Position numbers and translations under genes: made by a program | Assembly (NCBI GenBank): GCA_028571685.1 | Contig: CM053142.1 | Coordinates: 70,953,296 to 71,017,295 of the forward strand | From: Heterohyrax brucei | Lineage: Eukaryota; Chordata; Mammalia; Hyracoidea; Procaviidae | Length of the DNA stretch: 64,000 nt | Direction: 5' to 3' | Notes under the pieces: model-generated | What the model was told of the DNA's origin: nothing | Database searches by the model: none | Seen by the model: only the letters and a program-made list of their open reading frames with translations | Shown: piece after piece, positions 36,601-51,600 of the stretch | How the letters are laid out: each line of letters opens with the position of its first letter | Position numbering within the stretch: position 1 is the stretch's first letter

Positions 36601-39600
36601 TAATACATAAAATAAAGAGAACTTCTAAAACTGAAAGCATGTTCTACCTAAGTAAACTTTGGAGATTTGTTTTTACATAGAGTGAATTACAATTTTATTG
36701 CATCAGATCAAAAACATTTTTACAAATGAAGCTATATAGTGAAAGATACTTTCACACATCATTGATGACAACGCAGATTGCCACAACTGTCTGATAAAAA
36801 CTTTACCAACAGACATCATAACCTTTAATTACAATGCCCTTTCATACACTGAATTTAAGATGATTTTTAACCTCCCGTTTTAAAAATTAAAAGAAAATTA
36901 GCTTTGGAATAAACACTTAGAGATAGCTACTAGATAAAATATTATACTCTTCAAAAGACTTAAAATGCAGCAATTTAAAAAAAATGACAGCAAGTTTAAT
37001 AGTGACAGTGAACTCATTTAATGCGCTAAATGTAATATATAAATTCAAAAATCAATAAATACCACCAGTACAAAGCAGTTGCTCAGTCTTTTGGTACTTG
37101 GAGATTTGAAAAAGATAGTTACCTTTGTGGAAGAGAAACCTCCATAGGAATTTTGCTGTTTTGCCACCCACTGTACGATCTGAGAAGCGAACGACAGCTC
37201 TTCCGAGGTCAACTGTGGCGTGGAGAGGAGGGCCAGCAGAGCATAAGAGGCTATCTCTATCTCCGCAGAGGAGGCCCAAGGGTAGTAGAAAGAGGATGAT
37301 CCTTCTACAGAGTGATGCTTTTCTAGTTCCCAGTACACGGAGCCACCTGACAATAAAGTGCGAAGAATTCAGTAGTGTCCGTGTGAAACCACGGGGTATG
37401 CACCTGGTCAGATGGGGCATATTTGAGATATATGAATCTGATGACAGAAAATAAAAATGAGGGTGATATTATTCCATCATAAAGAAAAATGAAGTCCTGA
37501 TACATGCTACCATATGCATGAACCCTCAAAACACTGTTCTCAATCAAATGAGCCCGCCTTCAATGCTGTAAGATCCCACTTATATGAAATATCTGGAATG
37601 TGTATAGAGACCAAAGCTTATTAGTGGTTGCCAGGGGCAGAGGGAGAGAAAGTGGGAAAAAGGGAAGTCATTGCTCCAGAGGGAGAGAAAAATTTGGAAA
37701 CAAATGGTAGGGAGGATTGAACAACGTAGTGAACGCAACGAACGTCATTGAATCATACGGGTTAAAAATGTTGAAATGGCAAATGTTTCATTACGCATAT
37801 ACTGACCACAAGAAATATAAAAATAAAACACGGGTGTTGTTTGATAACTACACCGCTGCTAACCGTTCCGCTAACTCGAGGTGTGAATTGTTACCAGGAA
37901 ATGTCCAGTGCACCCACCTGCTTGCTTTGCTTTTTTGTGCAGCTCACTGATGAAGAACTTCCTGTGGTCCTCATAGCCCGCTAAACTGAAGGTGTAGGCG
38001 AGGAGAGCCTGCTCGTAGGTGGCAGTGCGGCCCTCCCTTGATGCAGCTGCTATGCACTGCAGACCCTTTTGAATTGCCACAAACTGCACAGAAAGAAAAG
38101 AAACAGTCATTTATGCACACAGACACATACGTGCAAAGACTGATGTAGGCGTGTTCATTCCTGGAAAGAAAACAGGAATGAATCTTGTCTGTGTTGAAAT
38201 GTTCAAAGGGCAAATGCTGCACAAAACATACATTTTACTTTCTACGTAGTTACACATGCAAGATGTGATTTGATTTTTAAGGATATTAATTCAGCATTGC
38301 TTTGTTATAGTTACAGACATAGTCTTTGTTCCTTTGGATGCATTGTTGGTGTGCAACATTTCGAGTGTGTAAGAAGCAAGTGAAGAATATCACCAGCGGG
38401 TTACCTACCGAGACTGGGTGACCAGCTTCAATCAGTGCATTAACAACATATGCTGTGAGAGAAATCTTATCATCATCTTCTCCCTGAGTAAAGTGTAGGG
38501 GCAACAAGTCAGTCTCATGGAATTCAGAGGGAGGGGTGCATTTCTTTGTTTATGCATTATATAGTGAAAATTCAGATTGGTTGCTTTTTCTCTGGATTTT
38601 TTGGGGGGAGGTATGAGCTTTCCTTCCTTCTTTCCTTCCTCCCTCCTCCCCTTCCTCTTTCCTTCCTTCTTCCTTTCTGTCTTTCTCTCTCTCTCTTTCT
38701 TTCTCAGTCTCTCTTTCTTCTTCTTCAAAAGGTGCTGTTTATAAAACCAAAAAATAAGGAGTAAAGAGGCAGAGAATTTAAAATAATTCGTGAACCTAAG
38801 GAGGTATTTGGAATCAAGGGAGACACAGAGTACTCTGCAGATATCTGTCTCGACATACCCTCTTCCTTACCCTAGAAATAATACAGAAAATTGCCTGGAA
38901 AATGCATACTATAATGGTACAAGAATAAAGAGTATACAGTAGAAAATAAAAAGATAGGTCAATGGAACAGAACAGGTAGATCAGAAAAAAAAATTAGCAA
39001 CTGTGGAAAACAGCATAATAAAGTTGATTAGAAAATCAGCTGGGTTATTTATTGACCAAGAGGTGTTATGATAAGCAATATGGAACATATATAGATCACA
39101 CAATAATCTTAAATAAATTCTAGAAGGTTAATAATATTAGTTGTAAAGAAAATAAAACTTAACCCTCAAAATTAATGGCAATTAATAAGCACATGAAAAG
39201 TAGTTGTATTTAGAATCAGTTGGCCTGTAAACAAAAACAGACATAAAGCACCCCACACTTTTTTGCTCCTACACTTGAAAAGATTTTCTTTTTAATATTT
39301 AGATTTTTCAATGCTATTGACAGTACTATAAGTCACATAGATGAGCTGTATGTAATGAGTGTAAATTAGTATAACTACTAGAAAACAATTTGTGACATTG
39401 CTTCAGAAACCTTAAAAAATTCAATTTTCAGATATTTATACTAAGTCAAAAGTCACTAGTGATAAATATCTATATGTAAGAATATTCATTTATAGAGCAT
39501 TATGAAAAATTCATTGAATAATAAACAATTTATAGTTGGTCCATATGATAGAGTATTGAAAGCTATTAGATTTATGTTCTTAAATTATTTCAATGACTTT

Positions 39601-42600
39601 GCAAGGTCATTTATATATCAATGTTACTTTTCAAAAAACAGAAGCTGAAAAGTAACAGATGATAATCCCAATTATGGAAAAAGGTGTTTATGTATCATAG
39701 ACAAGAAGGAAAAAAAGTCAAAATATTCATGGTGGTTATTGCTGATATGTGAATGATCATTTCACATATTCCTTATATTAAATTCTCTAAGTTACTGTCA
39801 ATACACATTATCATAATCATTAGGAAGAAACTGTAAGTTGAGGGAAATCTCTGAAATAAAATACAAATTCATCAATACTTACCTTGGGGATATTAATACC
39901 AAATCCACTGCCATCAGTAAACTAATTGAGTTCAAATAATTAAACTACATTAATGAAGAATTTCTTGAATGATAAGAGATTAAAATATTAATGATTATCT
40001 TGGTTCTGTTTTTATTCTTACTTCCTTTTACATGTCCACTAATAATCATGTCACTGTCACACCCACAGCCCCTCCACTGTCACCACAACTACTGTTAGAA
40101 AAATCTGAAGCTTTTAGAATTTTCCGTCTGACAGAAGGAAAGAAAATATTGCATTTGTTAAGAGGAAATGCTTTGTAGGTTTTTCAAGGTAATTAATTTA
40201 TCTTGGTAGAAATTCCAGGTTAATGATTTCTACCGAATTTTGCAGTACTATTTTGAGAGTCACTAACTGACCATGACGAAAGAACAGAAATCCGTAAGAG
40301 TTTCGCTAGTACCTTCAAAACATTGTTGAAGACATTGCCAAAATTTGGGAAACAGCCATCTGGTTTCTGATTACTTATGAGCCAGGTAAGGGTGTGGGCC
40401 TGAACTTTGTCATCAATATAAATGTAGCGTTTAGCTTGTGCAAATGACTTGTAAACAAACGCAGTGAGCCTGGAAAAAGTAATACACAGTTAATTACGTA
40501 TAGCAAATGTGGACAGACAGAGAAGATGATCCTTCAAACGTATAGCTTGCTACAAATGGATTTTGAGTCTCACATTCTAAAAATGTGGTCACCAAATCCT
40601 GGCCTAATGTGTCAGTTCACTCATTCCTTTTAAACATCCACCCACTCGGATTGCGTGCCTGCTTTTCTGTCTTCTTTCTATTTATCCTTCCTGTCCCGTG
40701 TTACCTTGCCTATGATATCGTCCCAGATTCTATTCTCTTCACCTCAAACTCAATTCCATTTCTAACACCTAAGAGTTGATCTGGAGAGATGAGTCCCTTG
40801 GAGAAGAACATCAGGCATGGTAAGATAGCAAAAGAGAGGAAGACCCCCGATGAGATGGACTGACACCGTACCTAACAATGGACTCAAACATAGCAATGAT
40901 TGTGAGGATGGCGCAGGAGGAGGCAGTGGTTTTATTTTGCTGTAAATAGAGGAAGTATGTTGGGACTGACTGGATGGCACCTGACAACAACCAGAGTTTA
41001 CTGAGGAGTTATGATACGATGTAAGTAGAAAAAGACCCTTGGGTAGTATAAACGGTTTATACTTAACTACTAACCTAAAGACTGACAGTTCAAACTTACT
41101 GAGCAGTACTGTCAAGAAATCAGAAACAAAAAAAAACAAAACACAATGCCTCTGAGTAGATTCTGACTCAGTCGTTTTTTATTAATAGCCAGGTAAACCC
41201 TACGGAGTAGTTCTACTCTGTACCACGTGGGGTTGCCATGAATCAGAATCAGCTTGACAGCAATGGGTTATGGATAACTAGAAAAAATATCTTACAGGCC
41301 AAGATGAGGCATTTGTGCCTCATTTTCACAAATAACCTGAGATCCAGAGGGTTTAAATGGCCCATTCAATTTTGATACACCAGGGTTGCTCTTACATAGG
41401 TACTCTTTTCCCCTGTAGACTGGCATTCTTTGCAAGCAAGCACCAAGTTATGTTCATCAATGCATGTAAGCTGCACTGCACTGAATTCAAACACATCATA
41501 CAGCTTTACAGAAAGTTGTCTTTCTTAAGAGCTCCCCTAGAGTCACCTGCATATTTTTTCCACCTCTTTTATTACGCTGTACTCTTTAACACTTTTTTCT
41601 TATTGTCTTTCCCCCCTTTACTCTAAACGTCGTGAGACGGAAGGCCACGTGGTTTTGAGAGGCAAAACCATGTGGTGATAGAAAGCCTAGATTTTTGGAA
41701 AAGAAATTTCAGCTCTGCCACTTGGCTAGTTGTGTGACCTTAAACAAATGATTTAAATTTCCTGTATCTATTTCTTCATCTTAAACTGGTGTTGTAATGA
41801 AGCCTACCTCATTGAGTTATTATAGGGACTGATTCTATTCTATTATGTGATCATGATTATTGTAATTAGCATTTGTCTTTTTTGTATCTGTTGGCTTTTT
41901 ACCGTTCCCATGACGGAGTAGTCAGGGGTATATATAAACATTAGTAATACAAGGGACAATTTTTAAAACTTGTATTTCACTAATCACCCTGTCTTTCAAG
42001 CTTATAATCATAACACAATCTATGCTTAATTTCTTTTTAGTACTTATTTCACTATTGGTAGCAGTACCGTTGTGCTCAAAACTAGATTTCTAATATCTCA
42101 TCAAGAAAGTGCACATCTCCACAAAACTATTTCTGAGTTGCACTGTTAGTGAGCATAAGTGATGTTGAATTTACCTTTGCAGCTGTATTTGGGATAATAT
42201 CAATGTTTTGTTTGGAATAAGTTGCTCATATATTAAATTAGATTTCACATTCTTTATTCTTACGTATTGAGTTACTTTCTTTTTGCTTAATGATTTGTTT
42301 ATTTAGCATGCATTTTTTCCTAAGGAAAAGATAGAAATAAAGCCACACATTGTGAGTTTTTATCCTGAAAGTTTGAGAAAACTGTTAAGTTGGATTTGTG
42401 TGTAAGTGTGTGCAGACTTGCATACCAATACCAACAGTTTAAGGGAGAAGGTCCATAGTTTTTATAAAATTCCCAAATAATCATTTCATTAAAAAAATAT
42501 TTAAAAACTTCTAAATAAATTCATATTAATTATGAAGCAATACAAACCAAGTGTTTCCTTGCTGGTCTCTATATCCAAACGTACTATATGACCCATCTGA

Positions 42601-45600
42601 GTGTTTGTAAGACAGTTGCTTCTGATACCCTAGAACAAGAAAGGAGATATAACCACTTTTCAACGTAAAAGTGATACCTAGCAGGAAAGTTGGATAAACT
42701 AATCGTGTTAGTTGTGAGTGGATATATGTGTATACACAAATACATTCACCATACAAAATGAGTAAAAAAGATGTGGGATTCAGGGATATCACTGAGTTAA
42801 AAAAAAACAAACCAAAAACTATTCAGTGTCTTACCTTCAGTCAGGTATCTAACAGCCTTGAATTTTATTTCTTCTGTCAGTTGTTGAGTCTGATTCAGGT
42901 AGTCCAAGATGTAAATATTGGGAGTGAACAGAGCCATATTCTGCTCTCCACAACCAAAGGGCATTTGGAGAAGATTCTGTAAGTTTTGCAGGGCAGAACC
43001 GAGAAGGTCTCCTGAAAAGTCAATCAAACCAGTACAAAGTACTTTATCAAAACTTTTTTTTTTTTAAATATATTAAGTTGTGTTCAAGATTTCTATGGTA
43101 TGGATATTCAAAATAAGTATTTATCTGAATCTTCCTTCTTCTCTTACTTGGTGGGTTCACACCACAGATTCAGCAAGATACATCAAACCTTGCTTTCAGG
43201 ACTAAGGTGGTGACACATTTCCCAAAGCAGCTAAGAGTGGAAGAACCAAAAAATTTGTGAGACTCAAAATTCCCAGGATGAAGCACGAGAACACAAAGTC
43301 AGTCATCAATTGAAAGGACAGAACTGGTGCCCCATAAACTTTTATGAAATATTCACCACATACTTGTGAGCACTTATATTAATTTATTTAAACCTTATGA
43401 AAATAATGTGAGTAGACACTATTTACTATTATTTCCACTTATGTAAGAGTAAATTGATGCACAGAGTAGTAAATAAATAGCATAACATCACTAAAAACAG
43501 ATGCAGCAGAGTCAGAATTGACTTGTGGTTTACAACAACAATATGCTTAGCTACTGTAAGGAATCTATGGTCTTGATGGAAAGTGAGCCATTTGGAAACA
43601 AGATCACAAGAAATTAAAAAGGGTTTAGTGTGATTGTCATAAATATGACTGTGTAGTATCTGTGACTTAAATTTGTTACACATCATTTTGATGATGTATA
43701 GGAAAGACTGATTTGTCAAAAGCTGAGGTTAAACTTAGATATCTTTTGGTCTTGATCCTGATAGATAGTATGAGCTTTCTTTTTTCCTAGATGAGCATTT
43801 GTCTGAGTCACATTTTTCTACTGTACTAGCGCAGAACCCCTTCTGCGATATTCTTTACATCTTCAGCTTAAAACCTTGCCCTGGACTGTATGCAGCTGGT
43901 GGGTAGGAGCTAACCAGTCAGGGATCTAAAAAATGACAGAAATAAATCATGGCGGTAGCTCTCTTTTAATATTAAGTAGGCCAAGAATGTAGTGTTCTGG
44001 TTTTCAGCAGGGGAACAACAAGAGGTATGAACACCTCCCCTCTCCCCAATACTGAACTCACTGCCATCAAGTCAGTTCTGACTCATAGCAACCCTATAGG
44101 ACAGAGTAGAAATGCTCCACAGAATCTCCAAGGAGTGCTTGGCAGACCTGAACTACAGACCTTTTGTTAGCAGCTGTAGCATTTAATCACTATGCCACCA
44201 GGGTTTCCATTATAAGTACACATGGTCTTTAATTTTGATGTATATTTTAAGTTCCTTTCTATTCCAGAAAGTATCCTGTAGTTGCTCCTAATTAATCATA
44301 AGCTTTTCCAGTTTCTGGTAAGTCACTGGGGCTCTGGGTTTATACAGCCTACAAGTTAAAATTAAAAAAGTTGCCTTGTTCTGATGTTGTTTGTGCCTGC
44401 TTCGATGGTATGGTTCCAATACAAAAAAGCAAAATTTGAATGTTACCCTGTTGAGGATACCATACTCTAAAAATCCCTAGTTTGTGAGAAATATGACACC
44501 AGTCAGTAGTGCTAATTATGGAGCTTAATCTTTATGGCTCAGAGCTAATGTGGCCTTTAGGAGAAAAAAAAAGTCAGAAAATCTTGGATGTTCTAGCACT
44601 TAATTTCTTAGCATGGTGGCACACCTAATCAGATGCACCAGCTTCAATTATTCAATTAAAGAATGGAAATAAAACCTCCAAATCTACAAAAACAACAAAC
44701 AGGACCAGGGCAGAAATGCAGTTTTTCTTTTTACTCCAAGCTTATATATATGTTGTTGTATGTGGTTGTACCAATTCCAACTCGTAATGCCCCTATAAGA
44801 CAGAACACAACTGCTCCACAGCATTTCCAAGGCTGTAAGCTTTATAGAATCTGACTGCCACATCTTCTTCCCCCAGAACAGCTGACGTGTTTGAACAGCT
44901 TACCGTTCAGTTAGCAGCTGTGCACTTGACCACTGAGTCACAAGGGCTCCTAAGCCTTTATATAAATCCCCTATAATGTATTGTTTCATAGCAATCCTAT
45001 AGGAGAGAGTAGAACTGTCCCATATAGTTTCCAAGGAGCATGTGGTGAATTCAAACCATCAACTTTCTGGTTAGCAGCTGTAGCTCTTAACCACTATGCC
45101 ACCAGGAATCTACTTGATGGGAGCGGATTTGGTTTGGTTTGGGTGTAATGTATTCTGTTCCTGACTTACCATGAACAGACCAATAAGCTCTAGATGAGTC
45201 CTCCACGAGATTTTCTGGTGATTCTAGCACCACTGATTGAGACACTGTGGATCCTAGGAAACAGGAGAGTAAATTTATTAATTTGGAGCTCACATTGATT
45301 TTAATAACAGTTTGAAATGAGGTATGTTAAATAGTCAAAGACAATTATTCTTTGGTTAACATCTTCTGATGGAATTTTAATTATATTAATTAACTTTTGT
45401 GAATAGTAGTGCAATAAATGTTGGTGTACAAGTCTGGGTGAGCCTCTGCTTTCAAGTCTTGCATATATACTGAGCAGTGGAACTGCTGAGTTATACGATA
45501 ATTCTACTTTTAGTTGCTGAGCAACTACCACACTATTTTTCACAACTGCTGTACCATTTTGCATTTCCACCAGCAATGGATAAGGTCTCCAGTTTCCTCA

Positions 45601-48600
45601 CATGCTCGCCAACATTTGTTATTTCATTTTTTTTTTTATTTTAGTATCTCAGTTGCCCTAGTGGAGTTGAAATTGTGTCTCACTGTGGTTTTGATTTGAA
45701 TCTCTCTGGTGGCTAAAGACATTGAACGTCTGTTCATATATTTGATGGCTACCTGCATGCCCTTTTTGGTGAAATGTTTTCTTGATCTTTTGTTCATTTT
45801 GTGACTGGATTGTCTTTTTGTCATTAAGTTGTTGAAGTCATGTATATTTTGGTTACTAGATTCCCACCAGATAGGTGGTTTCTGAAGACATTCTCCCAGT
45901 TCATTGTTTATCTTTTCACATTTTTTGGTCATCTTTTTATTTGCTTACATACTGTGAATACTATGTTGTATTTCAAGTGGTAGCTTGCATAGTAAATTAG
46001 ATTTCCATTCAACAATTGATACATAAGTTGTTCTGTGACATTGGTCACAGACCCACACAGTATGTCAGCATTGTCACCATTTCTAGCCCACGATTACACA
46101 ACTCCCCTAACCCTCCCTGTCTTCTCATCTTTCCTTTTAGGTAACCACAGAACGCATTCCTTGTGAGTGTTCTCTTTTATTTTATAGGCCAGTTTGTTAT
46201 TTGGCTGGCAGGTGACCACCAGAATCATAATAACTAACTTTTAATGAATAAATCAAAGACTGCATGGACTGGATTGGGGGAAGCTGAGGGGTAGATATAA
46301 GCCTTGAGTGAAAGTCATGGGCACTTGTGTTCTGAACTGGGGAGTAGGTTTTAAAGAGAACTTTCAAGTTTTTAATTTACTTTTACTTATGGTGCAGTTA
46401 AGTTATATTACTTGCAAGAAACTTAATCTTTTCCAGTAGCCGTGTTTTGGAGAAGATCAACAATAAAACAGTTAATTCTAAAACAAAGATAAACAGAGGT
46501 TTCATTCGGTGTTCCCATGCTAGCAAGACCATGTAAAAATCTCTACTTACTATCTGTGCAAATAAGTGAGGCCTGTGTCATTTCTTTTTCAATACCTTCA
46601 GGCTAATTGTTAGAAGAAGAGAAGACATAATCAAATTAATATATGATGTAAATTCACAATATTCATAAATTAGCACTAGTGTTTAAAAAGAACAAGTCAT
46701 TCTCAAGAAATTATCTCAGATAATGACTCTATGAACTTTTAAGCCCAAGATAATAGAGAACAATTTGATTTTGTATGCTATAGAATAAGCTAAGTGTTTC
46801 TGAAATTAAAAGCAAAGATTTTCTCAAAAATCCTTCAAGCTTCAAGATGATATCTTTTTCAAGAATATTATATGTTTGACTGTATATGTTCTCTGTAGGC
46901 TGAATGTTTCAGGATGAAGTGTCTGTCCCTGGTCTTTCTTAATTATTTAATTGAAACATTGTGCTGTCTTTTTGTATAAATGCTCATTCCTACTATAGGT
47001 ATGAGAACTCACAGAGATATTTACACCTCCTAATGACGATAACTCATAATGCTGTATTGGGCAGACTAGAATTGCCCCACAGAGTTTCCGAGGAGTGCCT
47101 GGTAGATGTGAACTGCTGACCTTTTGGTTAGCAAGATAGCGTTTAGCTAACACCGTGAGATGGGATTGACAGCAGGGTTTGTCAGTAGGGGTTTTGTTTG
47201 TTTGTTTGTTTTTTGTAATAAAGATAAACAGTTTTTAAATATAGACATTTTTCACTCAAAGGCCATACCTCTACCAGCAATGGTTTGATCAGTGTATCTC
47301 TCCAGCCAGTGTTCAGTGTCCTGGATGCCCCATCTCCACACGCTCTGTTCTCTACAGTTTCAGCAACCACAGTGAGATTGACAGTACCTTATATGCAGAA
47401 AATAAAAACAGGAGGATTACAATGAGTTAAATCTGATGAAGGAGACTCAAAGAGGCAAAGATCATTCTGGACTCTAAATTGGAGTACATTGTAAATAAAA
47501 TGGAAATTTTACGGAAGAGAGAGACAAGTACTAAACAGAAAACATGAGCTCTTCTAGTCAGGACCCCTTTTCCCATGCAAATTGGTCCTGGGTTGTAAGA
47601 GAAAATGGGCAGTGGTGTTCAGCTGTAGGATTCTCACTTTCCATGCGGGACATCAGGGTTCAATTCCTGGCCAGTGCACCTCACGTGCAGCTACCACCCA
47701 TCTCTGTCACTGGATGCTTGTGCACTGCCATGATGCTGAATGGGTTCCAGCAGCACTTCTGGACCACGAAATACTAGGAAGAAAGGCCTGGAGATCTGTT
47801 TCTGAAAATCAGCCAAAGAAAATCCTATGGATGGCAACTGTCTGATCTGCAACCTATCATGAGATGGAGCAGGACCAGGCAGTGTTTCCTTCCATTGTGT
47901 TGAGGTCACCGTGAGTTGGGACCTGATTTGATGAAAATTAACAGTAACATGAATAGTAAGAAGGACTAGTGGTGGTGCCGAGCATTGAGAGAACTGGCTA
48001 TAACAGAGAAGTAGCTTAACATAAGCTCTCAGAAGGATTTACAAAGGAATGTAAAAACAGACAGGAACTAAAAGGCTTACCCAGTGTTTGGGGAGTGACC
48101 AGCCACGCATAGGATTTTCTCTCATTGCCACATATGCAAATATTTCCATCTTCAGCTGGGAGAAGTTTGGCTTGGTAAGCACTAGATGATTTCAGCACAG
48201 TGTTAATCTGTGAGAAGCAGATAAGAAAAGAGAGATAAAGAAGATTTCATTCTTTCCATACATTCACGTAATACAGTTGTGGATGCCCAAGAGATGAGTA
48301 AGGAAATTCTCTAACTTTCATATTTTTTTGCTGTGGGAAAAATGATTTCTAAGCCCAGAGGGAACCTCTAAAGTCTTATTACATGATTATTAGAATCTGA
48401 CCTGTGACATGTACTGACCTTTGGCTGATTATTTTGAACAAAGCAATACTTAGGACCTACCCAACAGCTTTAGAGTGCTTCAAAACAGGCAGATGTTTTA
48501 GCCAACATGGGTTGATCAAGTTACCATAAAATCTTAAGAGTGTCAATGTCTTTTTTATTATCTATAAATTGAGGCCACTGTCATCTACTACTCACAGTTG

Positions 48601-51600
48601 TTGTGAATATGAAGTAAAATATAAACTGTCTACCACAGTGCATTGCATCTCAAACTCAGAAAGGGAAACCTAATTAACAAGCAAAAACTTTCTTTAATGT
48701 CAGAAGCTATTTTCTTATTTCTTTAAAACAGCTGCTGCTGAATGCTGCATTCTGATAAACTAAGTTTTGCCTGCTTGATTTCTTTTAGTAAACTGTGTCA
48801 CTTAAACAACGAATACCGTGGTCAGGTATCTTACTTGGCATTTAGAATATGTCAATTTGTAACTACTGTTTACTGATACTGATCACATACTTGGATATAA
48901 ATGAAGAGCCAAGCTTGATGACCCATACTGCCTCAAAAACAGCACTGAAGCAAGAGACAAGCCTAGAAGCTCTACTAAGGTCTATAAAATTACTACAGAT
49001 ATTACTGAAATTTATTATTTATGAAAAGGCTACAGACAAGGAAAATTAACTCAGCTGCCTATTAGCACTGTATTGTGCAAGGCTGCTCATTTGTACTAGT
49101 TCATTCAATTCTCACAAAATCCTGACAAATATGTGTTGCTAATATCATTTTACACACTGATAGGAGTCCTAGTGGTACAGTGGTTAATGCTTGGTTGCAA
49201 ACCAAAAGTTGGCAGTCTGAACCCACTAGTCACTCTGCAGGAGAACTATGTATCAGTGTACTTCCATAAAGATTAAACCAAACCAAACTTGGTTGCCACA
49301 GAGTCGATTCTGCCCATTGAGGCTTTCAAGGATCTCCTGGTGGATTTGAGCTGCTGGCCTTTTGGTAAGCAGTGGTAGCAGTTAAACACTAGGCCACCAC
49401 GGTTCAAACAGTCACCTTTATATAGTAATTCATATTTCTAAACCCTACAATGGCTGACTAGTAAAACCAGTTAATGTTTTCAAAGCAAGCTAAGAAAAGA
49501 CAAAATACTTAAAAAGTCTTATATCATCATACACTTCAAAAGTGAAGATAACTGCCTGGAAAGAAGTTGCTATTTACTAATAAGACTCAAGGCAATACCT
49601 GAACACATCTATTCAGTACTTAAAAAGTCATATCATCATATACCTCAAAAGTGAAGATAATTGTCTGGAAAGAAATTGCTATTTACTAAGACTCAAGGCG
49701 ATACCTGGACACATCGATTCAGGTAGTTGAAAACATTGGCCTTCAGAGTGAATTCTTCTCCTCGAACAACTGAATAGGGGAGAGTGAGATCCACAAAGAA
49801 GGGCTGAAAAGCTGTCAGGGAGCTGGTTGGGGAGATGCCAAATCCCGTTTTTTCATCCAGGCAAAATCCATTGGCCTTCCACTGTGTAATGGTATCAGGA
49901 ACAGTGAGAGGAAGACTGGCTTTCCCTGTGGAGCTAAAGGAGAAAATTCAGATGATGCTGAATAGAGACGTCACCGCATAACGTACGGTTAGATCATTGC
50001 ATTTACTCAAAGCTTAATGTCTCGTCCTTTGACTGTTCAATACTCTACTAAACTTGCACACTTAACTTCTCTCTGTTCATTCCATTCTTCCTCTGTGTAA
50101 CTCCCTGTTATTCCTTAACTACGTTATTATTATTAGGGGTCATTGAGGTGATTTCTAATTCTCAGCGATCCTACAAAACAGTGTTGAACAGCCTTAGGGG
50201 TTTTCTTTGTAATTTTTATGGAAGTAAATTGGCTTGTGTTTCTTGCATGGAGCTGCTGGATGGATTTGAATCACCAACCTTTCAGTTAGCAGACAAGTGC
50301 TTAACTGTTATGCCACCAAGACTACTCTTTACCTTATCTACAAAGAAGCTCCTTTTTTCTTTATCTATAAATGTGTCCGTTTAATAGATTCCTTTAACTT
50401 TGACTTACTTAACATGATAGTCTAACACCTAATACTGAGCTCTTATGTTTTTTACTCTACTTACTGATGCTCTTTTCATGTAATTCTCACCAAAGTGTAA
50501 ATTATTGTAATACTTGACACTAATTTCACACTCACTTATAAATGTTGACAAATATATTTTTGTCTGTGTGTATTTCTCTTTCATTATTGATAGACCGTGA
50601 GTGTTGATTAACTTCAAAATATTTAGAAACGTTGGAATAATTGGAATGCATAAATTAATGATTTGTTTCATTTACAAGACACACATGAATTCTTGACTAA
50701 TTTAGAGTCCCTGGGTGGTGCACATGGTTAATCAGTTCAGCGGCTAACTGCAGGTATGGAGGTTCAAGTCCATTCAGAGATGCTTCAGAAGGAAAATCTG
50801 GTGACCTACTTCGGCTAAATCAGCAGTTGAAAACCCGATGGAGCACAGTTCTATTCTGATTCAAGTGATGTTCCCCTGAGTTGGAGTCAACTCCATGGTG
50901 ACTGGTAACCAGTAAGTTTAATTTACTTATCAGCTATTTTTGCCATATTTGGTCTACTTTGCTGGTACTTAGAAATATGCTCCCTATAACACGATTTTCA
51001 AGTTTAAAGTGTTCATGTTGAGCTTTACACTTGAATTTATTATGTACCTACTTAGAAATTCACTTTCCCAACTTCCCTTTCTCTTTTTTTCTACTTTTCA
51101 TTATTTTTTACTTTTTTCTACCCTGCTTGATTACTCTACATTGTTTCCTCTCCTCCCCCCTTTCTCTCTTACATCTTTCTGTAGCTAATATTATGTTCAG
51201 AACGTCGTACAGTAGAAAACAACATTTCAGTCTGTTTCATGGTCCCCCGTACAACTTGTCTTCCCACAAAATCAAGTATTTATAAAAAACACATGATAAA
51301 AAAATGATCGTAAGAAAAAAGAAACAAAAGGTTAAGGAAAGAATGGATAGAGTAAGAGGAAGAAAAGAGGAGTCAGTAGAAATATGTCAGAGCTTTTGTG
51401 GGATTTTTGATACACTCCTAATTTTCAGGCTTTGGATACATTTTTTTTTTGATAAAGCTGGCAAATATGTATGAATATCACACCTCACTTGCTTACATAA
51501 AAAGAAAAACACTAAAAATAAACACATAAGCAACAATTAAAAAAAAAACAAAACAACTCACTCAGTTATGATGAGATTCCAAACCCAAGTTTCAGGGAAT

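Noticed and set aside
37052-37420. Alternative minus- and plus-strand frames over E17 (122 and 109 codons)
   Set aside because: They are shadows of the real exon E17, which alone aligns with the A2M family and joins its neighbours in frame.
38432-38764. Lysine/arginine-rich and serine/leucine-rich frames over the pyrimidine tract
   Set aside because: They are translations of a simple CTTT/CCTT repeat on the two strands.
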